A stretch of DNA of 41,179 bases from Lachnospiraceae bacterium (lineage in GTDB: Bacteria; Bacillota; Clostridia; Lachnospirales; Lachnospiraceae), in contig JAFQCK010000066.1 of assembly GCA_017416465.1 (NCBI GenBank), forward strand, positions 1-41,179. Direction: 5' to 3'. Position numbers and translations under genes: made by a program. This document shows, piece by piece, positions 15,565 to 25,375 of this stretch (position 1 is its first letter; each line of letters opens with the position of its first letter). The notes under the pieces were generated by a model. That model had not been told where the DNA came from. It made no database searches and saw only the letters and a list, made by a program, of their open reading frames with translations.

Positions 15565-16554
15565 TTAAATTTCATATCCATTTGGATGATTTCTATGCCA
15601 TTTCCATGCAGAAGATATAATATCTTCAAGTTTATCTAATTCAGGAATCCAGCCAAGTACCTCTTTAGCTTTTTGGCTTGAAGCTATAAGTCTTGCAGGG
15701 TCACCGGCACGTCTCGAAGTGATAGTTGCAGGAATTGGATGATTAGTAACTTTTCTTGCAACATCTATAACTTCTTTAACACTAAAACCAACACCGTTTC
15801 CAAGGTTAAATGTGTTACTGTCATTTCCTTTTAATAGATAATCAACAGCAAGAATGTGAGCATTAGCTAAATCTGTTACATGAATATAATCTCTTATGCA
15901 TGTTCCATCTTTAGTAGGATAATCATCACCATATATGGAGATTGATTCACGTTTTCCAAGTGGAACCTGTAAAATGAGTGGAATAAGGTGAGTTTCAGGA
16001 TTATGGTCTTCGCCAATTGTTCCGCTTATGTGAGCACCACAAGCATTAAAATATCTGAGTGCAACATATTTGATACCATGTGCAAGGTCAGTCCATTTGA
16101 ACATTTTTTCCATTGTAAGTTTTGTTTCGCCATATGTATTAGTTGGTTCTGTTTTATCTGTTTCAAGTATTGGAATATTTTCAGGCTCTCCGTAAGTAGC
16201 AGCAGTAGAAGAAAAAACAATTTTATTTATATTGTGTGCTACCATTGCTTGTAAAAGAACCTTAGTACCATTAACATTATTATCATAATACTTAAGTGGA
16301 TTAGACATACTTTCACCGACGAGTGAGTTAGCAGCAAAATGAATTACTGAGTCAACCTTTTCTTTAGAAAATACATTATTTAAAAAGTCGATATCTCTGA
16401 TATCACCCTGATAGAAGCGAGCCTTAGGGTGAATTGCATCTTTATGCCCTGTTTCAAGATTATCTATAATAATAACTTCATAACCTTTTTCGATTAAAGA
16501 ATAAACCGTGTGAGAACCGATATATCCGGCACCTCCTAGAACTAAAATACTCAT
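15565..16554 (-). CDS. galE: UDP-glucose 4-epimerase
   Basis: A 329-aa short-chain dehydrogenase of normal GalE length, interconverting UDP-glucose and UDP-galactose in the cytoplasm. Visible are the NAD-binding GGAGYIGSHT (7-16), the SSTAATYGEP block with the catalytic Ser/Thr, the TYGETKLTMEK Tyr-x-x-x-Lys pair, and ALRYFNACGAH. It heads a small minus-strand unit with ylmH. The promoter carries an inverted repeat suggestive of an operator (16614-16663), so expression is likely regulated, perhaps by sugar. Confidence 0.95.
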   Translation of the reverse strand: MSILVLGGAGYIGSHTVYSLIEKGYEVIIIDNLETGHKDAIHPKARFYQGDIRDIDFLNNVFSKEKVDSVIHFAANSLVGESMSNPLKYYDNNVNGTKVLLQAMVAHNINKIVFSSTAATYGEPENIPILETDKTEPTNTYGETKLTMEKMFKWTDLAHGIKYVALRYFNACGAHISGTIGEDHNPETHLIPLILQVPLGKRESISIYGDDYPTKDGTCIRDYIHVTDLANAHILAVDYLLKGNDSNTFNLGNGVGFSVKEVIDVARKVTNHPIPATITSRRAGDPARLIASSQKAKEVLGWIPELDKLEDIISSAWKWHRNHPNGYEI

Positions 16555-16591
16555 AAAAAATTCCTCATATATTTATTTGAATTGTTAATAT

Positions 16592-16664
16592 TAAAAGTGT
16601 GCAATAATAAAAATGACACTTTTATAACTATATAAATACTACCATTGTTAAGTAAAAGTGTCAA
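16592..16664 (-). promoter_or_regulatory. galE promoter with inverted-repeat operator
   Basis: On the minus strand: TTGACA (16659-16664), 17-bp spacer, TAGTAT (16636-16641). An 11-bp inverted repeat, TGACACTTTTA (16614-16624) and TAAAAGTGTCA (16653-16663), brackets the -10, with the distal arm overlapping the -35. A third near-copy (TAAAAGTGTGC) begins at 16592. The geometry suits a repressor operator with a looping or auxiliary site; the regulator is unknown. Confidence 0.6.
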
Positions 16665-16705
16665 TTTTATATTAATTTTTACCCTAATATTATATTAAAA
16701 GAAAT

Positions 16706-19519
16706 TTAATCAGCTTTTCTAATTGCTTCAACAGGTTTTCTTTTTGAAACTCTGTAAACAGGAATGAAGCTTGATATAAATGCAACTCCAACACTTATTA
16801 TTAACATTAAACCTAATTGTATAATTCCAAAATTTAGAATAGTAATAACAAGATTTAACTGAGTTCTGCATACTGTATTAATAATTGCAACAAGAGTAGC
16901 AGTAACGACGGATGAAATAACCCAATTAATAAGGGCTATAATAAGACTTTCATTGAAGAAAATCTTGAATACATCCATACCTCTTGCACCAACTGCTCTA
17001 AGTATTCCAATTTCTCTTTTTCTGTAAGAGATACTAACAGTTATAAAGTTCATAAGCATAATTGAAGCAAATATTGCAAAGAAAATACCTATATATAGTA
17101 AAGGTTTTCTGGAAGTAGTAATTGCTTCATTTACTAAGCTGATGCTGGAAGAAGTACAGTTTTTAATAGTATATCTGTATTCATAATTCGCTGAATTATC
17201 GGCATAGATAACAAGTTCTTTGACATCTTCATAATTTTTAGGCATCTTAGCAATAATAGTTTCATACTTTCCGGTAGGTTTTAAACACAATCTGTCATAA
17301 GTACCGTCAGCAAAAATCATATAAGACGAGCTGAAAAATGTTTGTGGTTCAATATATATACCTACAACCTTTAATTTTTTAGCTTCATACATATATTCAG
17401 TATTCTTATTATAGAATTCCATTTCTAACTCAAAGTTTTTAATTGTATCAATATTGTCATTAACAATATTCTTCAAATCTTCAATTTTATTTGTACTAAA
17501 AAATGATTCGTAAAGTGTATCTTTCATTTCTAAAGCGGGAATTGAGATAATTACTTCATTTTCAGCTAATGTAGTTTTTCCATCAAACCAGATAATGTTT
17601 GATTTCATATTTTCATCGATATCACTTAATTCGAGTAGTGAATCTACTGAAATATAGTTATAATTATTTTGGTTATCATAAAATGATACATCTGAACTTC
17701 CTTGATTTAAAGAAGTAACACCTTTGTTACTATCTAAAACAACATTGAAAACATTTTTTGTACAGAATACTAATGCATGATGACTGAATTTGTTAACTTC
17801 AAACATTTCAGAAAAAATCATATAGTCGGATAATGAAGCACCACCAGGTATAGTTTCTTTATATTTTTCATAACGTTCACTCTTATAATTAGTATCTAAT
17901 ACACCTACAATTATAAATTCTCCGGAATCTGTAAATGGTATTGAAAGTGTTTTACCTATTAAATCATCAGAAGATTTAATATCAATTGCTTTTTCCTGAG
18001 AATAATCTTTTCTGTATCCGGCTTTTATGAAGGATTCTGCTATATATTCGGTTATTACAATTTCGTTATCTCTAGAAGGAAGCATACCATTAAGAGTATA
18101 TCCCATATTTTCAATTAGTTCTTCATCAATTAATGAAACACCGGTAAAATATCTTTGATAGTAAGATATCATGGAATCATTTGAAATTGCATCCTCGTCA
18201 AACAGATTATCCATAAATGGAATGACGATACCAGGAAAACTTGTTACCTTATTAAATTTTAAATCCGGAAAATCTTTTTCGATTTTTTGAATATCTTCAT
18301 CTGTTAATTTTGAATCTTCATAATATGAACTAAACTCATAATCTAAAAAATCTTGTTTTGCAAATGAAAGATAATCAACGTTACTGTCAACGATTGAATC
18401 TGTTTCGGCTGTGATATTGTCATAAGAAGACATTGTATTTACCATACCAAATAACATAAAAGCAACAGTAGCTAAGAAGATTGTGACAATAAGTCTGAAT
18501 GGTTTTTTCTTAAGATTTCCAAATGCAATTTTTAAAGAGTTTTTAAGTGGAAGCTTTGAACGGATAAGCTTAAAGTTTTTAGGGTCATACTCTTTAATAT
18601 TAAGATTATTATCAGTTGTATCTGAAAAGTTTTCTCTATTACCTTCATCATCAATTCTGACAGCACGCTTAATTCTGTTATTAGTGTTTGTATCTATTGA
18701 AATAAATGAGTCAGCATCTTTATTATTTCTAAGATATTCATTAATCATTTTAAGGTCTTTTTCTGTTAATTCATAACCTGATTTGATATGTATAAGTTTA
18801 TCTTCAATAACTTCAATACCTTCTGAGATGTTAGAAGGCTTTGCAAGATATTTCTTAATATCGCTAATTATTTCACCATCAGCAAGTTCAATAACTCTGT
18901 CGCCATATTCTTCAGCAAATTCTCTGTCATGAGATACAACAATAACAAGTTTTTCTTTTGATAATCTTTTTAACGTATCAAATACCTGTTTACCTGTGTT
19001 AGAGTCTAAAGCACCTGTAGGTTCATCTGCCATAATGATTTCAGGATTTTTGATAAGAGCTCTTGCAATTTCAACTCTTTGCTTTTGACCACCTGAAAGT
19101 TCATTAGGTTTTCTATGTGCGTATCCTTCTAAATCAACTTCTTTCAAAATGTTATTAAGAGCATCTTTTGTAGGTTTTTTACCTTGAAGTTCCATTGCAA
19201 GAGCAATATTTGCACCTACTGTAAAGTCATTTAAAATATTGTATTCCTGAAAAATGAAACCAATAAATGTGTTTCTGTATGAATCAAAGTCAGACTGACT
19301 AAAATTAGCAGAAGACTTTCCTTTAATAATTATTTCGCCTTCATCAAATGAGTCTAGACCACCAAGTAAATTAAGAAGAGTGGATTTACCACTTCCGGAT
19401 TTACCGAGTATAAATACAAGTCCTTTTTCTTCAAATTTTAAATTAATGCCTTTTAAGGCTTCGACTGCTTTGCCTTTTTTAGGCTTATAAGTTTTTTTTA
19501 GATTTTTAACTTCTATCAT
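16706..19519 (-). CDS. Fused ATP-binding/permease ABC transporter (MacB/BceAB-type)
   Basis: A 937-aa single polypeptide. Residues 1-225 are a complete ABC ATPase: Walker A GKSGSGKST (~39-47), signature LSGGQKQRVEIARAL, Walker B IIMADEPTGALD, and SHD switch. After a linker comes a membrane helix (~340), a large extracytoplasmic domain (~370-800) and three C-terminal FtsX-type helices with the ISYRKREIGILRAVGARG motif. This architecture is typical of Lachnospiraceae antimicrobial-peptide (bacitracin/lantibiotic) defence or sensing transporters. It sits immediately downstream of a wrecked two-component system that would normally control it. No separate promoter is evident in the 48-bp gap; read-through from 20444-20472 is probable. 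Confidence 0.9.
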   Translation of the reverse strand: MIEVKNLKKTYKPKKGKAVEALKGINLKFEEKGLVFILGKSGSGKSTLLNLLGGLDSFDEGEIIIKGKSSANFSQSDFDSYRNTFIGFIFQEYNILNDFTVGANIALAMELQGKKPTKDALNNILKEVDLEGYAHRKPNELSGGQKQRVEIARALIKNPEIIMADEPTGALDSNTGKQVFDTLKRLSKEKLVIVVSHDREFAEEYGDRVIELADGEIISDIKKYLAKPSNISEGIEVIEDKLIHIKSGYELTEKDLKMINEYLRNNKDADSFISIDTNTNNRIKRAVRIDDEGNRENFSDTTDNNLNIKEYDPKNFKLIRSKLPLKNSLKIAFGNLKKKPFRLIVTIFLATVAFMLFGMVNTMSSYDNITAETDSIVDSNVDYLSFAKQDFLDYEFSSYYEDSKLTDEDIQKIEKDFPDLKFNKVTSFPGIVIPFMDNLFDEDAISNDSMISYYQRYFTGVSLIDEELIENMGYTLNGMLPSRDNEIVITEYIAESFIKAGYRKDYSQEKAIDIKSSDDLIGKTLSIPFTDSGEFIIVGVLDTNYKSERYEKYKETIPGGASLSDYMIFSEMFEVNKFSHHALVFCTKNVFNVVLDSNKGVTSLNQGSSDVSFYDNQNNYNYISVDSLLELSDIDENMKSNIIWFDGKTTLAENEVIISIPALEMKDTLYESFFSTNKIEDLKNIVNDNIDTIKNFELEMEFYNKNTEYMYEAKKLKVVGIYIEPQTFFSSSYMIFADGTYDRLCLKPTGKYETIIAKMPKNYEDVKELVIYADNSANYEYRYTIKNCTSSSISLVNEAITTSRKPLLYIGIFFAIFASIMLMNFITVSISYRKREIGILRAVGARGMDVFKIFFNESLIIALINWVISSVVTATLVAIINTVCRTQLNLVITILNFGIIQLGLMLIISVGVAFISSFIPVYRVSKRKPVEAIRKAD

Positions 19520-19567
19520 TTTTTTATCCTTTCTAATATGTTGTTAAGGCAAGTGTTTGCTAAATGT

Positions 19568-20268
19568 TTATTTAGCAAGATATATCTTAGCAATGAATAA
19601 ATCACCATTGATATCAAGTTTTAATTCGCCATTTTGAATTGTCATCAGACTTTCAGCAATAGAAAGTCCAAGTCCGTTTCCGCTTGTTGAACGTGAAGCG
19701 TCACCTCTTACAAATCTTTGCTTTAATTCTTCAGAAGAAATATTTAACTGATATTTTGAAATGTTTTTCACAGATATTATAACATTATTTTCGTTTTCGT
19801 CTATGTCAATTTAAAGTCTTGTTCCTTCAAGCGCATACTTATTGATATTGGAAAACAGATTATCAATTACTCTCCAAAGGCTTCTAAAACATCTTCTGTA
19901 AGGCATTTGAGACGCATTGACTGATTATCAATAACTTCAATGTATTCTTTTGGTTTTTCTTCAATGGCTTTATCAAAACCTTCAAAAATTTCGTTCATGT
20001 ATATAGCAGTTTCTTTAGTAATTCCATACATTTCTTTTGTATCAATATTTACATCTAAAGAACCTTTATGCATTTCTTTTGCGGAATTTCTTAATACACA
20101 TACGTTTGAGTAAAAATGCATTAGTAAAATATATTCTATAACTTTTACTAATGTCCATAAAAGTAATGCAAATTCAATGTCAGGATATAAGAAAAAGAGT
20201 AAAATAACTTCTGAAAAAATAAATATAGCAATAATTGTTCCTGCAATTACTTCAACAGGGCTAAATGA
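19568..20268 (-). pseudogene. Decayed sensor histidine kinase of the transporter locus
   Basis: Reading on the minus strand gives kinase pieces in order. First two membrane helices (GTIIAIFIFSEVILLFF and LLLWTLVKVIEYILL), then HAMP-like sequence. Then GFDKAIEE joins directly to KPKEYIEVIDNQSMRLKCLTED, so the H-box helix with the phosphoacceptor His is missing. A frame break follows EAFGE (stop near 19868), then LWRVIDNLFSNINKYALEGTRL with a TAA where the family has Tyr (~19815), and finally SGNGLGLSIAESL to the end at 19568. Multiple deletions, a frameshift and a nonsense codon make it a clear pseudogene. Its 3' end is 48 bp from the transporter start. Confidence 0.85.
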
Positions 20269-20405
20269 ATTTCATGTTCTCTAACAATATTAACAGCTTC
20301 TTCTCCGTTATAAGCTTTAAATATATTAATATCCTCAGTAGATAAATATATTTCAAGGGCATTTACAATATCTTTTTCATCATCGCAAATTAAAACATTA
20401 TACAT
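20268..20405 (-). pseudogene. Response regulator remnant (receiver N-terminus only)
   Basis: ATG at 20405, with AAAAAGGATGG upstream, opens a receiver domain: MYNVLICDDEKDIVNALEIY, then AYNGEEAVNIVREHEIHL. It fuses out of frame into the histidine kinase at about 20268, just before where the phosphoacceptor Asp (LLDIMMP-type motif) should be. The rest of the receiver, the DNA-binding domain and the kinase N-terminus are deleted. Stop codon TAA follows a few residues later. Confidence 0.8.
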
Positions 20406-20443
20406 AACCGGTTACCATCCTTTTTAATTTTAAAAGCATATAA

Positions 20444-20472
20444 AGTATAATATTTTATTTATTAATAAACAA
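20444..20472 (-). promoter_or_regulatory. Predicted promoter of the decayed two-component/transporter unit
   Basis: Minus-strand TTGTTT (20467-20472), 17-bp spacer, TATACT (20444-20449), 39 bp before the regulator start. It may now serve mainly the ABC transporter through an ~0.9-kb leader. The rest of 20406-20657 is AT-rich, with a direct repeat AAGTCATAA at ~20527 and ~20551 but no gene. Confidence 0.5.
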
Positions 20473-20657
20473 CTACATAAATGTTTAAGATTTTATTAAG
20501 AAACTAAAGTTTTGAAAAACTAAAATAAGTCATAATTAATTTATATTTGTAAGTCATAAATATAGTTATAAAGAACATAAAATTATAAGTAATAAATTTA
20601 TAATTATTAATGAGAGTTATTAAAAACTATAAAAATTTAGCACTTAAGGGAGGTTAT

Positions 20658-22442
20658 ATGTCAAGTCAGAAATATGAACCCATGTTAAATCTGTCGCTTG
20701 ATTTAACTAATGAAGAAAGAACACAAAGTGAAACATTAGATATTGGATATGATTTAGAGGAAGATATATGGACAGTTATAATTAGGTACTCAGGAAGTAT
20801 AGAATTTTTAAGAGATTATAATATTAGAATAGAATATCTTGAAGGTAATTATGCAATTTTGTTAGTACCTGACGTTATGGTAAGAAGATTAAGTGAATTT
20901 GAAGAAATTATCTATGTGGAATTGCCGAAAAAAATATTTATGATGATTGAAGAAGGAATAACTGCATCCTGTATTTCTCCACTTATTAGTAATGAGTTTA
21001 GTGGTGGTGCACTAACCGGTGAAGGGATTTTATGTGGGATTGTTGATAGTGGTATAGATATTTTTCATGAGGCATTTAGGAATAATGATGGGAGTACAAG
21101 AATTTTAGAATTATGGGATCAGAGTGTTGATGGAAGTCCACCACCTGGTTACTTTTCCGGTTCTGTTTTTTATGAAAATGATATTAATTATATAATTAAT
21201 AATCGTGATAATAATGGAAATATTGTTGAAAATAATATAAATGTATCAGAGGATTTTTTAAATAATATTATTCCGGGGCGGGATATATCAGGACATGGAA
21301 CACATGTGGCCGGGATAATGGCAGGTAATTTTGCAATGAATAAGGATAATAATCTTGGAATTGCCACTAAAAGCAGATTAATTATTGTAAAATTAAAAAC
21401 TAATGAGAAAAACGGTTTTCCAAGTACCGTTCAGTTGATGGAAGCAATTAATTATCTTTATCAGGCAGCAGTAAAATATAAGCAACCAATGTCAATTAAT
21501 ATTAGTTTTGGTAATTCTTATGGTTCACATGATGGTACCTCATTAATAGAAACATATATTGATAATATTTCAAAATTATGGAAGATGACGATTAGTATTG
21601 GTGCAGGAAATGAGGGTGCATCAGCGGGTCATGCAAAAGAGGAATTTGTTTCTGGAGAAACTAAAAGAGTATCTTTTTCAGTTGGGAATTATGAAAGGAC
21701 ACTTAATATACAGATTTGGAAGAGTTATGAGGATGAATTTGAATTTATAATTTATGCTCCTGGGGGAACTAATAATTATAAGTTAAGTAATTCACCTGGA
21801 ACGACTAATATTGGTTTAGGAAATAACAGATTACTTATATATTATGGAGAACCGTCACCATATAGCAGATTTCAAGAGGTTTATATTCAGATTATTCCAT
21901 ATTATAGTGATGATTTATTTATAACATCAGGAGTATGGAGTATTGTTGTAAGTGCAGTAGAAGTGGCGCAAGGAAGGATTGATATGTGGCTACCGGATTC
22001 AGCTATTTTGGGAGAAGGTACAGGGTTTAATAATCCAAGTCCTGAAACAACACTTACAATTCCTTCAACAAGTGTTTCGGCAATATCTGTTGGAGGATAT
22101 AACTCAAGATTAAATGCTTATGCAGATTTTTCGGGCAGAGGATATACCAGAGTAACAAATCAGATTAAACCTGATATAGTGGCTCCGGCAGTTGATATTA
22201 TATCAGCAAGTGCCGGAGGAGGTCTTACGTCAAAGTCAGGGACTTCTATGGCTTGTCCTTTTGTATCAGGTAGTGCTGCACTTTTAATGCAATGGGGGAT
22301 TGCGAGAGGAAATGATCCGTATTTGTATGGAGAAAAAATAAAAGCGTATTTAATAAGTGGTGCAAGACCGATTGCAAGTGAAAGTGTACCATCAGAAAAA
22401 CAGGGTTGGGGAGCTTTATGTACAGCAGATAGTCTGCCATAA
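20658..22442 (+). CDS. Csp-like subtilase (S8 family serine peptidase)
   Basis: A 594-aa subtilisin-like protease with no signal peptide. An N-terminal prodomain-like region (residues ~1-105) is followed by the catalytic domain: Asp130 in GIVDSGID, His216 in DISGHGTHVAG, oxyanion Asn318 in GAGNEG, Ser530 in KSGTSMACP. About 150 residues between the oxyanion Asn and the Ser form an inserted beta-rich (jelly-roll) domain, as in clostridial Csp germination proteases. All triad residues are present, so it should be active. ATG 20658 is chosen because GGGAGG lies 5 bases upstream; the ATG at 20610 lacks a ribosome site. A role in spore germination is possible but not shown. Confidence 0.88.
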   Translation: MSSQKYEPMLNLSLDLTNEERTQSETLDIGYDLEEDIWTVIIRYSGSIEFLRDYNIRIEYLEGNYAILLVPDVMVRRLSEFEEIIYVELPKKIFMMIEEGITASCISPLISNEFSGGALTGEGILCGIVDSGIDIFHEAFRNNDGSTRILELWDQSVDGSPPPGYFSGSVFYENDINYIINNRDNNGNIVENNINVSEDFLNNIIPGRDISGHGTHVAGIMAGNFAMNKDNNLGIATKSRLIIVKLKTNEKNGFPSTVQLMEAINYLYQAAVKYKQPMSINISFGNSYGSHDGTSLIETYIDNISKLWKMTISIGAGNEGASAGHAKEEFVSGETKRVSFSVGNYERTLNIQIWKSYEDEFEFIIYAPGGTNNYKLSNSPGTTNIGLGNNRLLIYYGEPSPYSRFQEVYIQIIPYYSDDLFITSGVWSIVVSAVEVAQGRIDMWLPDSAILGEGTGFNNPSPETTLTIPSTSVSAISVGGYNSRLNAYADFSGRGYTRVTNQIKPDIVAPAVDIISASAGGGLTSKSGTSMACPFVSGSAALLMQWGIARGNDPYLYGEKIKAYLISGARPIASESVPSEKQGWGALCTADSLP

Positions 22443-22585
22443 ATTATTGCAACAGTGACTTTGTTAATTCTAAGGTTAATTGTTACAAATGAATGTATAA
22501 GTAGATTTTATACTATAGTAAAATAAATGTAAGTGTAGTAAAATATTTGTTTATAATACAGATGAAAGGCTGAAGAGATTTTACT

Positions 22586-23893
22586 ATGAAAAAATTTGAT
22601 AAAATAATTCTTGTAGTTTTGTTTATGTGTATATTTGTACTGGTTATATCTAATGTACATATGAAAAGAAAATTTGAAACTAAAGAGGATAATACATTTA
22701 AGATTTCACTAAATAGAGTGTGTAAAGATATTGTTATGTATGAAAATGAAATGGGTGTTGCTCCTAAAAATATTAATGATTTGACTCGATTTAAGAATAT
22801 AGAAGCTTATGAACAAATAAAAGAATTAAAATATATAAAAATAAGTGATAATTATATTGAAGCTTTGGATAATATGATTGAAGATAACGGTAAACAGTAT
22901 CAGATTTTTATAACTGAAAATTATATTTATCAGATTGTATATGAGGTGAGTGTAAATAGTGAAACTATGAAATTAGAGGTTAATATAATTTTAATTTTTT
23001 TGATGATAATGCTTTTTTTTATTCTTATTTTTATACGTCAAAATATTTTACGTCCATTTGATAAAATTTCTAATTTGCCATATGAGCTTGCAAAAGGAAA
23101 TCTTACAATTCCATTAAAAGAAAATAAACATAAGTATTTTGGAAAATTTATTTGGGGAATGGATATGCTTAGGGAGAATTTGGAGGACAATAAGCGAAAA
23201 GAGTTAGAAATTCAAAAGGAAAAAAAGACTTTAATTCTTTCATTATCTCATGATATAAAGACTCCTCTTAATGCTATTTCATTATATGCAAAGGCAATTA
23301 GTAGAAATCTTTACAAGAGTGAAGAAAAGATGATTCAGACTGCTGAAAATATCAATAATAAAGTAAATGAAATAGAAAACTACATGAATAAGATTATAAA
23401 GGCGTCAAGTGAAGAGTTTTTAGTATTTGAAGTAAGTAATAAAGAAGTATATGCTAAGGATATTATTGAATACATAAAGAACTATTATACTGATAAAATG
23501 CAAGTCAATAATATTGATTTTGAAGTGTCGAAATATAAAAACTGTATGATTTTTGGTGACGTTGAAAGGTCAATAGAGGTTATACAAAATGTTATTGAAA
23601 ATGCAGTGAAATATGGAGATGGAAGAAAGATTTTATTAGAAACAGTTAAAGAGGAAGAGGAATATCATATAGTTGTAAGAAATACAGGATGTACACTTTC
23701 AGAAAATGAATTAACACATATATTTGACAGCTTTTATAGAGGAAGTAATTCAGAAGGACAGAATGGAAGTGGTCTTGGATTATATATATGTAGAAGTCTT
23801 ATGCATTTAATGGAAGGTGAGATTTTGGGAAGAATAGTTAATGATTCTTATGAGAATTGGTTAGAAGTGAGAATAATTTTTAGAGTGATATAG
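22586..23893 (+). CDS. Orphan sensor histidine kinase
   Basis: A 435-aa membrane sensor kinase with membrane helices at ~7-24 and ~132-151 enclosing a ~105-residue extracytoplasmic sensor domain, then HAMP. The H-box is LSHDIKTPLNAIS (His222), N-box VIQNVIENAVKYGDG, and G-box NGSGLGLYICRSLM. Everything needed for autophosphorylation is present. No response regulator is encoded nearby: the upstream gene is a subtilase and the downstream one a DUF368 transporter, so the partner must be elsewhere. The signal is unknown. It is not related in sequence to the decayed kinase at 19568. Confidence 0.9.
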   Translation: MKKFDKIILVVLFMCIFVLVISNVHMKRKFETKEDNTFKISLNRVCKDIVMYENEMGVAPKNINDLTRFKNIEAYEQIKELKYIKISDNYIEALDNMIEDNGKQYQIFITENYIYQIVYEVSVNSETMKLEVNIILIFLMIMLFFILIFIRQNILRPFDKISNLPYELAKGNLTIPLKENKHKYFGKFIWGMDMLRENLEDNKRKELEIQKEKKTLILSLSHDIKTPLNAISLYAKAISRNLYKSEEKMIQTAENINNKVNEIENYMNKIIKASSEEFLVFEVSNKEVYAKDIIEYIKNYYTDKMQVNNIDFEVSKYKNCMIFGDVERSIEVIQNVIENAVKYGDGRKILLETVKEEEEYHIVVRNTGCTLSENELTHIFDSFYRGSNSEGQNGSGLGLYICRSLMHLMEGEILGRIVNDSYENWLEVRIIFRVI

Positions 23894-23931
23894 ATTTTAG
23901 TTTTATAAAAATAAAGAATATGAGGAAAAAA

Positions 23932-24732
23932 ATGAAAAGTTTAAAAATATTTTTAAGTGGTATTTTTGTTGGAGGGACAATGACAGTTCCCGGAGTTTCA
24001 GGTGGAACAATGGCAATTGTTATTGGAATTTATGAAAAACTGCTTTATGCAATTAATAATATAAAGAAAAATCCTAAGGAAAATATAATATTTTTGCTTA
24101 AATTTTTGTTAGGAGCAGGTGTTGGTTTTTTAATATTTGCCAGGATTATCACAACATTGCTTGATAGTGAATTGCTTGGTGCTTTTGTAAGGTTTTTCTT
24201 TTGTGGTATTGTAATAGGTGGAGTCCCATTACTTGTTAGCAAGTCTAAGGTAAAGAAGATTGATTTTTTAAATGGATTATGCTTGGTTATTGGAGTAATC
24301 ATAGTACTTGCGTTATCAATGTTACCCGAAGGAGGTTTTACGGGAAATAATATAATTTATGAAATTATTATGCAGTTTGTTGGTGGATTTATTGTGGCAG
24401 TAGCTCTTATACTTCCCGGAATAAGTGCTACACATATGTTATATGTATTAGGATTATATACTCAGGTGTTGGAAAAAATTTATAATTTTAGAATATTACA
24501 ATTAATACCGTTGATGATTGGTCTGTTACTTGGTACACTTTTGACAGCAAAATGGCTTGAGCAACTTATTGAAAAATATACAACAAAAGTATATCTTACA
24601 ATAATAGGATTTGTTATGGGCTCGGTAGTAAGTCTTTTAAAAGGAGTTGTCGTAATGAATGTAATATCTTATTTTATGTTTATTCCGGGATTTATAATTA
24701 TGTATTTGTTGTGTAAAAATCAAATGAAATAA
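23932..24732 (+). CDS. DUF368 (PopT-type) polyprenyl-phosphate transporter
   Basis: A 266-aa polytopic membrane protein of the DUF368 family. It shows the two related signatures: VPGVSGGTMAIVIGIYEKLL near the N-terminus, and LPGISATHMLYVLGLYTQV in the second half. Family members have been shown to recycle undecaprenyl phosphate across the membrane for cell-wall synthesis. ATG 23932 is the likely start, with GAGG inside the preceding in-frame ATGAGG as ribosome site. It lies 38 bp after the histidine kinase and 36 bp before the nitroreductase, so the three may be cotranscribed. Confidence 0.85.
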   Translation: MKSLKIFLSGIFVGGTMTVPGVSGGTMAIVIGIYEKLLYAINNIKKNPKENIIFLLKFLLGAGVGFLIFARIITTLLDSELLGAFVRFFFCGIVIGGVPLLVSKSKVKKIDFLNGLCLVIGVIIVLALSMLPEGGFTGNNIIYEIIMQFVGGFIVAVALILPGISATHMLYVLGLYTQVLEKIYNFRILQLIPLMIGLLLGTLLTAKWLEQLIEKYTTKVYLTIIGFVMGSVVSLLKGVVVMNVISYFMFIPGFIIMYLLCKNQMK

Positions 24733-24768
24733 AAATGCGAAAAAGTCGCTTGGAAAAGAGGAAAAATT

Positions 24769-25296
24769 ATGTCAGATTTATTGGAAATTTTATTAAAAAG
24801 AAGAAGTATTAGAAAATATACAGGTGAAGCTATACCGGCTGAAAAGCTTGAAGAAATAATTAATGCAGGTCTTTTAGCCGAATCGGGAAGGAGAATTTGT
24901 CCATGGGAGCTTATTGTTGTAAAAGATAAGGATATGCTTAAAAAGTTATCAGAGTGCAGGGAGGGAGCAGCTAAGATGCTTGCAGGAGCAGATGCAGCCA
25001 TAGTTGTAATTGCAGATGAAGAAAAGACTGATGTGTGGATAGAAGATTCTTCAATTGTAATGGCTAATATGCATTTGATGGCTGATCATTTGGGGGTTGG
25101 AAGTTGTTGGATACAGGGAAGACTTAGAAATACACCTGATGGAGAACTTACAGAAGAATATTTAAGAGATTTATTAGGATATCCTAAGAACTTAAGACTA
25201 GAGGCAATACTTTCTTTAGGGATGTATGATGTTCACCCTGAGCCTCATAGTCTTTCAGAACTTAAGATTGAAAAAATTCATTATGAAAAATATTAA
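24769..25296 (+). CDS. Nitroreductase family FMN protein
   Basis: A 175-aa nitroreductase-like flavoprotein. The N-terminal LLEILLKRRSIRKYTGEAIP is the conserved FMN-phosphate-binding start, followed by LLAESGRRICPWELIVVKD and a C-terminal LEAILSLGMYD. The Gly-rich segment near the middle (LGVGSCWIQG) is also typical. Substrate not predictable; such enzymes reduce nitro compounds or quinones with NAD(P)H. Strong AGGAAAAATT ribosome site; probably in the operon with the DUF368 gene. The 79 bp after it before the convergent gene contain no clear terminator. Confidence 0.88.
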   Translation: MSDLLEILLKRRSIRKYTGEAIPAEKLEEIINAGLLAESGRRICPWELIVVKDKDMLKKLSECREGAAKMLAGADAAIVVIADEEKTDVWIEDSSIVMANMHLMADHLGVGSCWIQGRLRNTPDGELTEEYLRDLLGYPKNLRLEAILSLGMYDVHPEPHSLSELKIEKIHYEKY

Positions 25297-25375
25297 TATT
25301 AATGTAATAATAATTTAATAACAAATTTTAGTATAAAAATTATTGTCATTGGAATAACTAAATATAATAGAAGTA

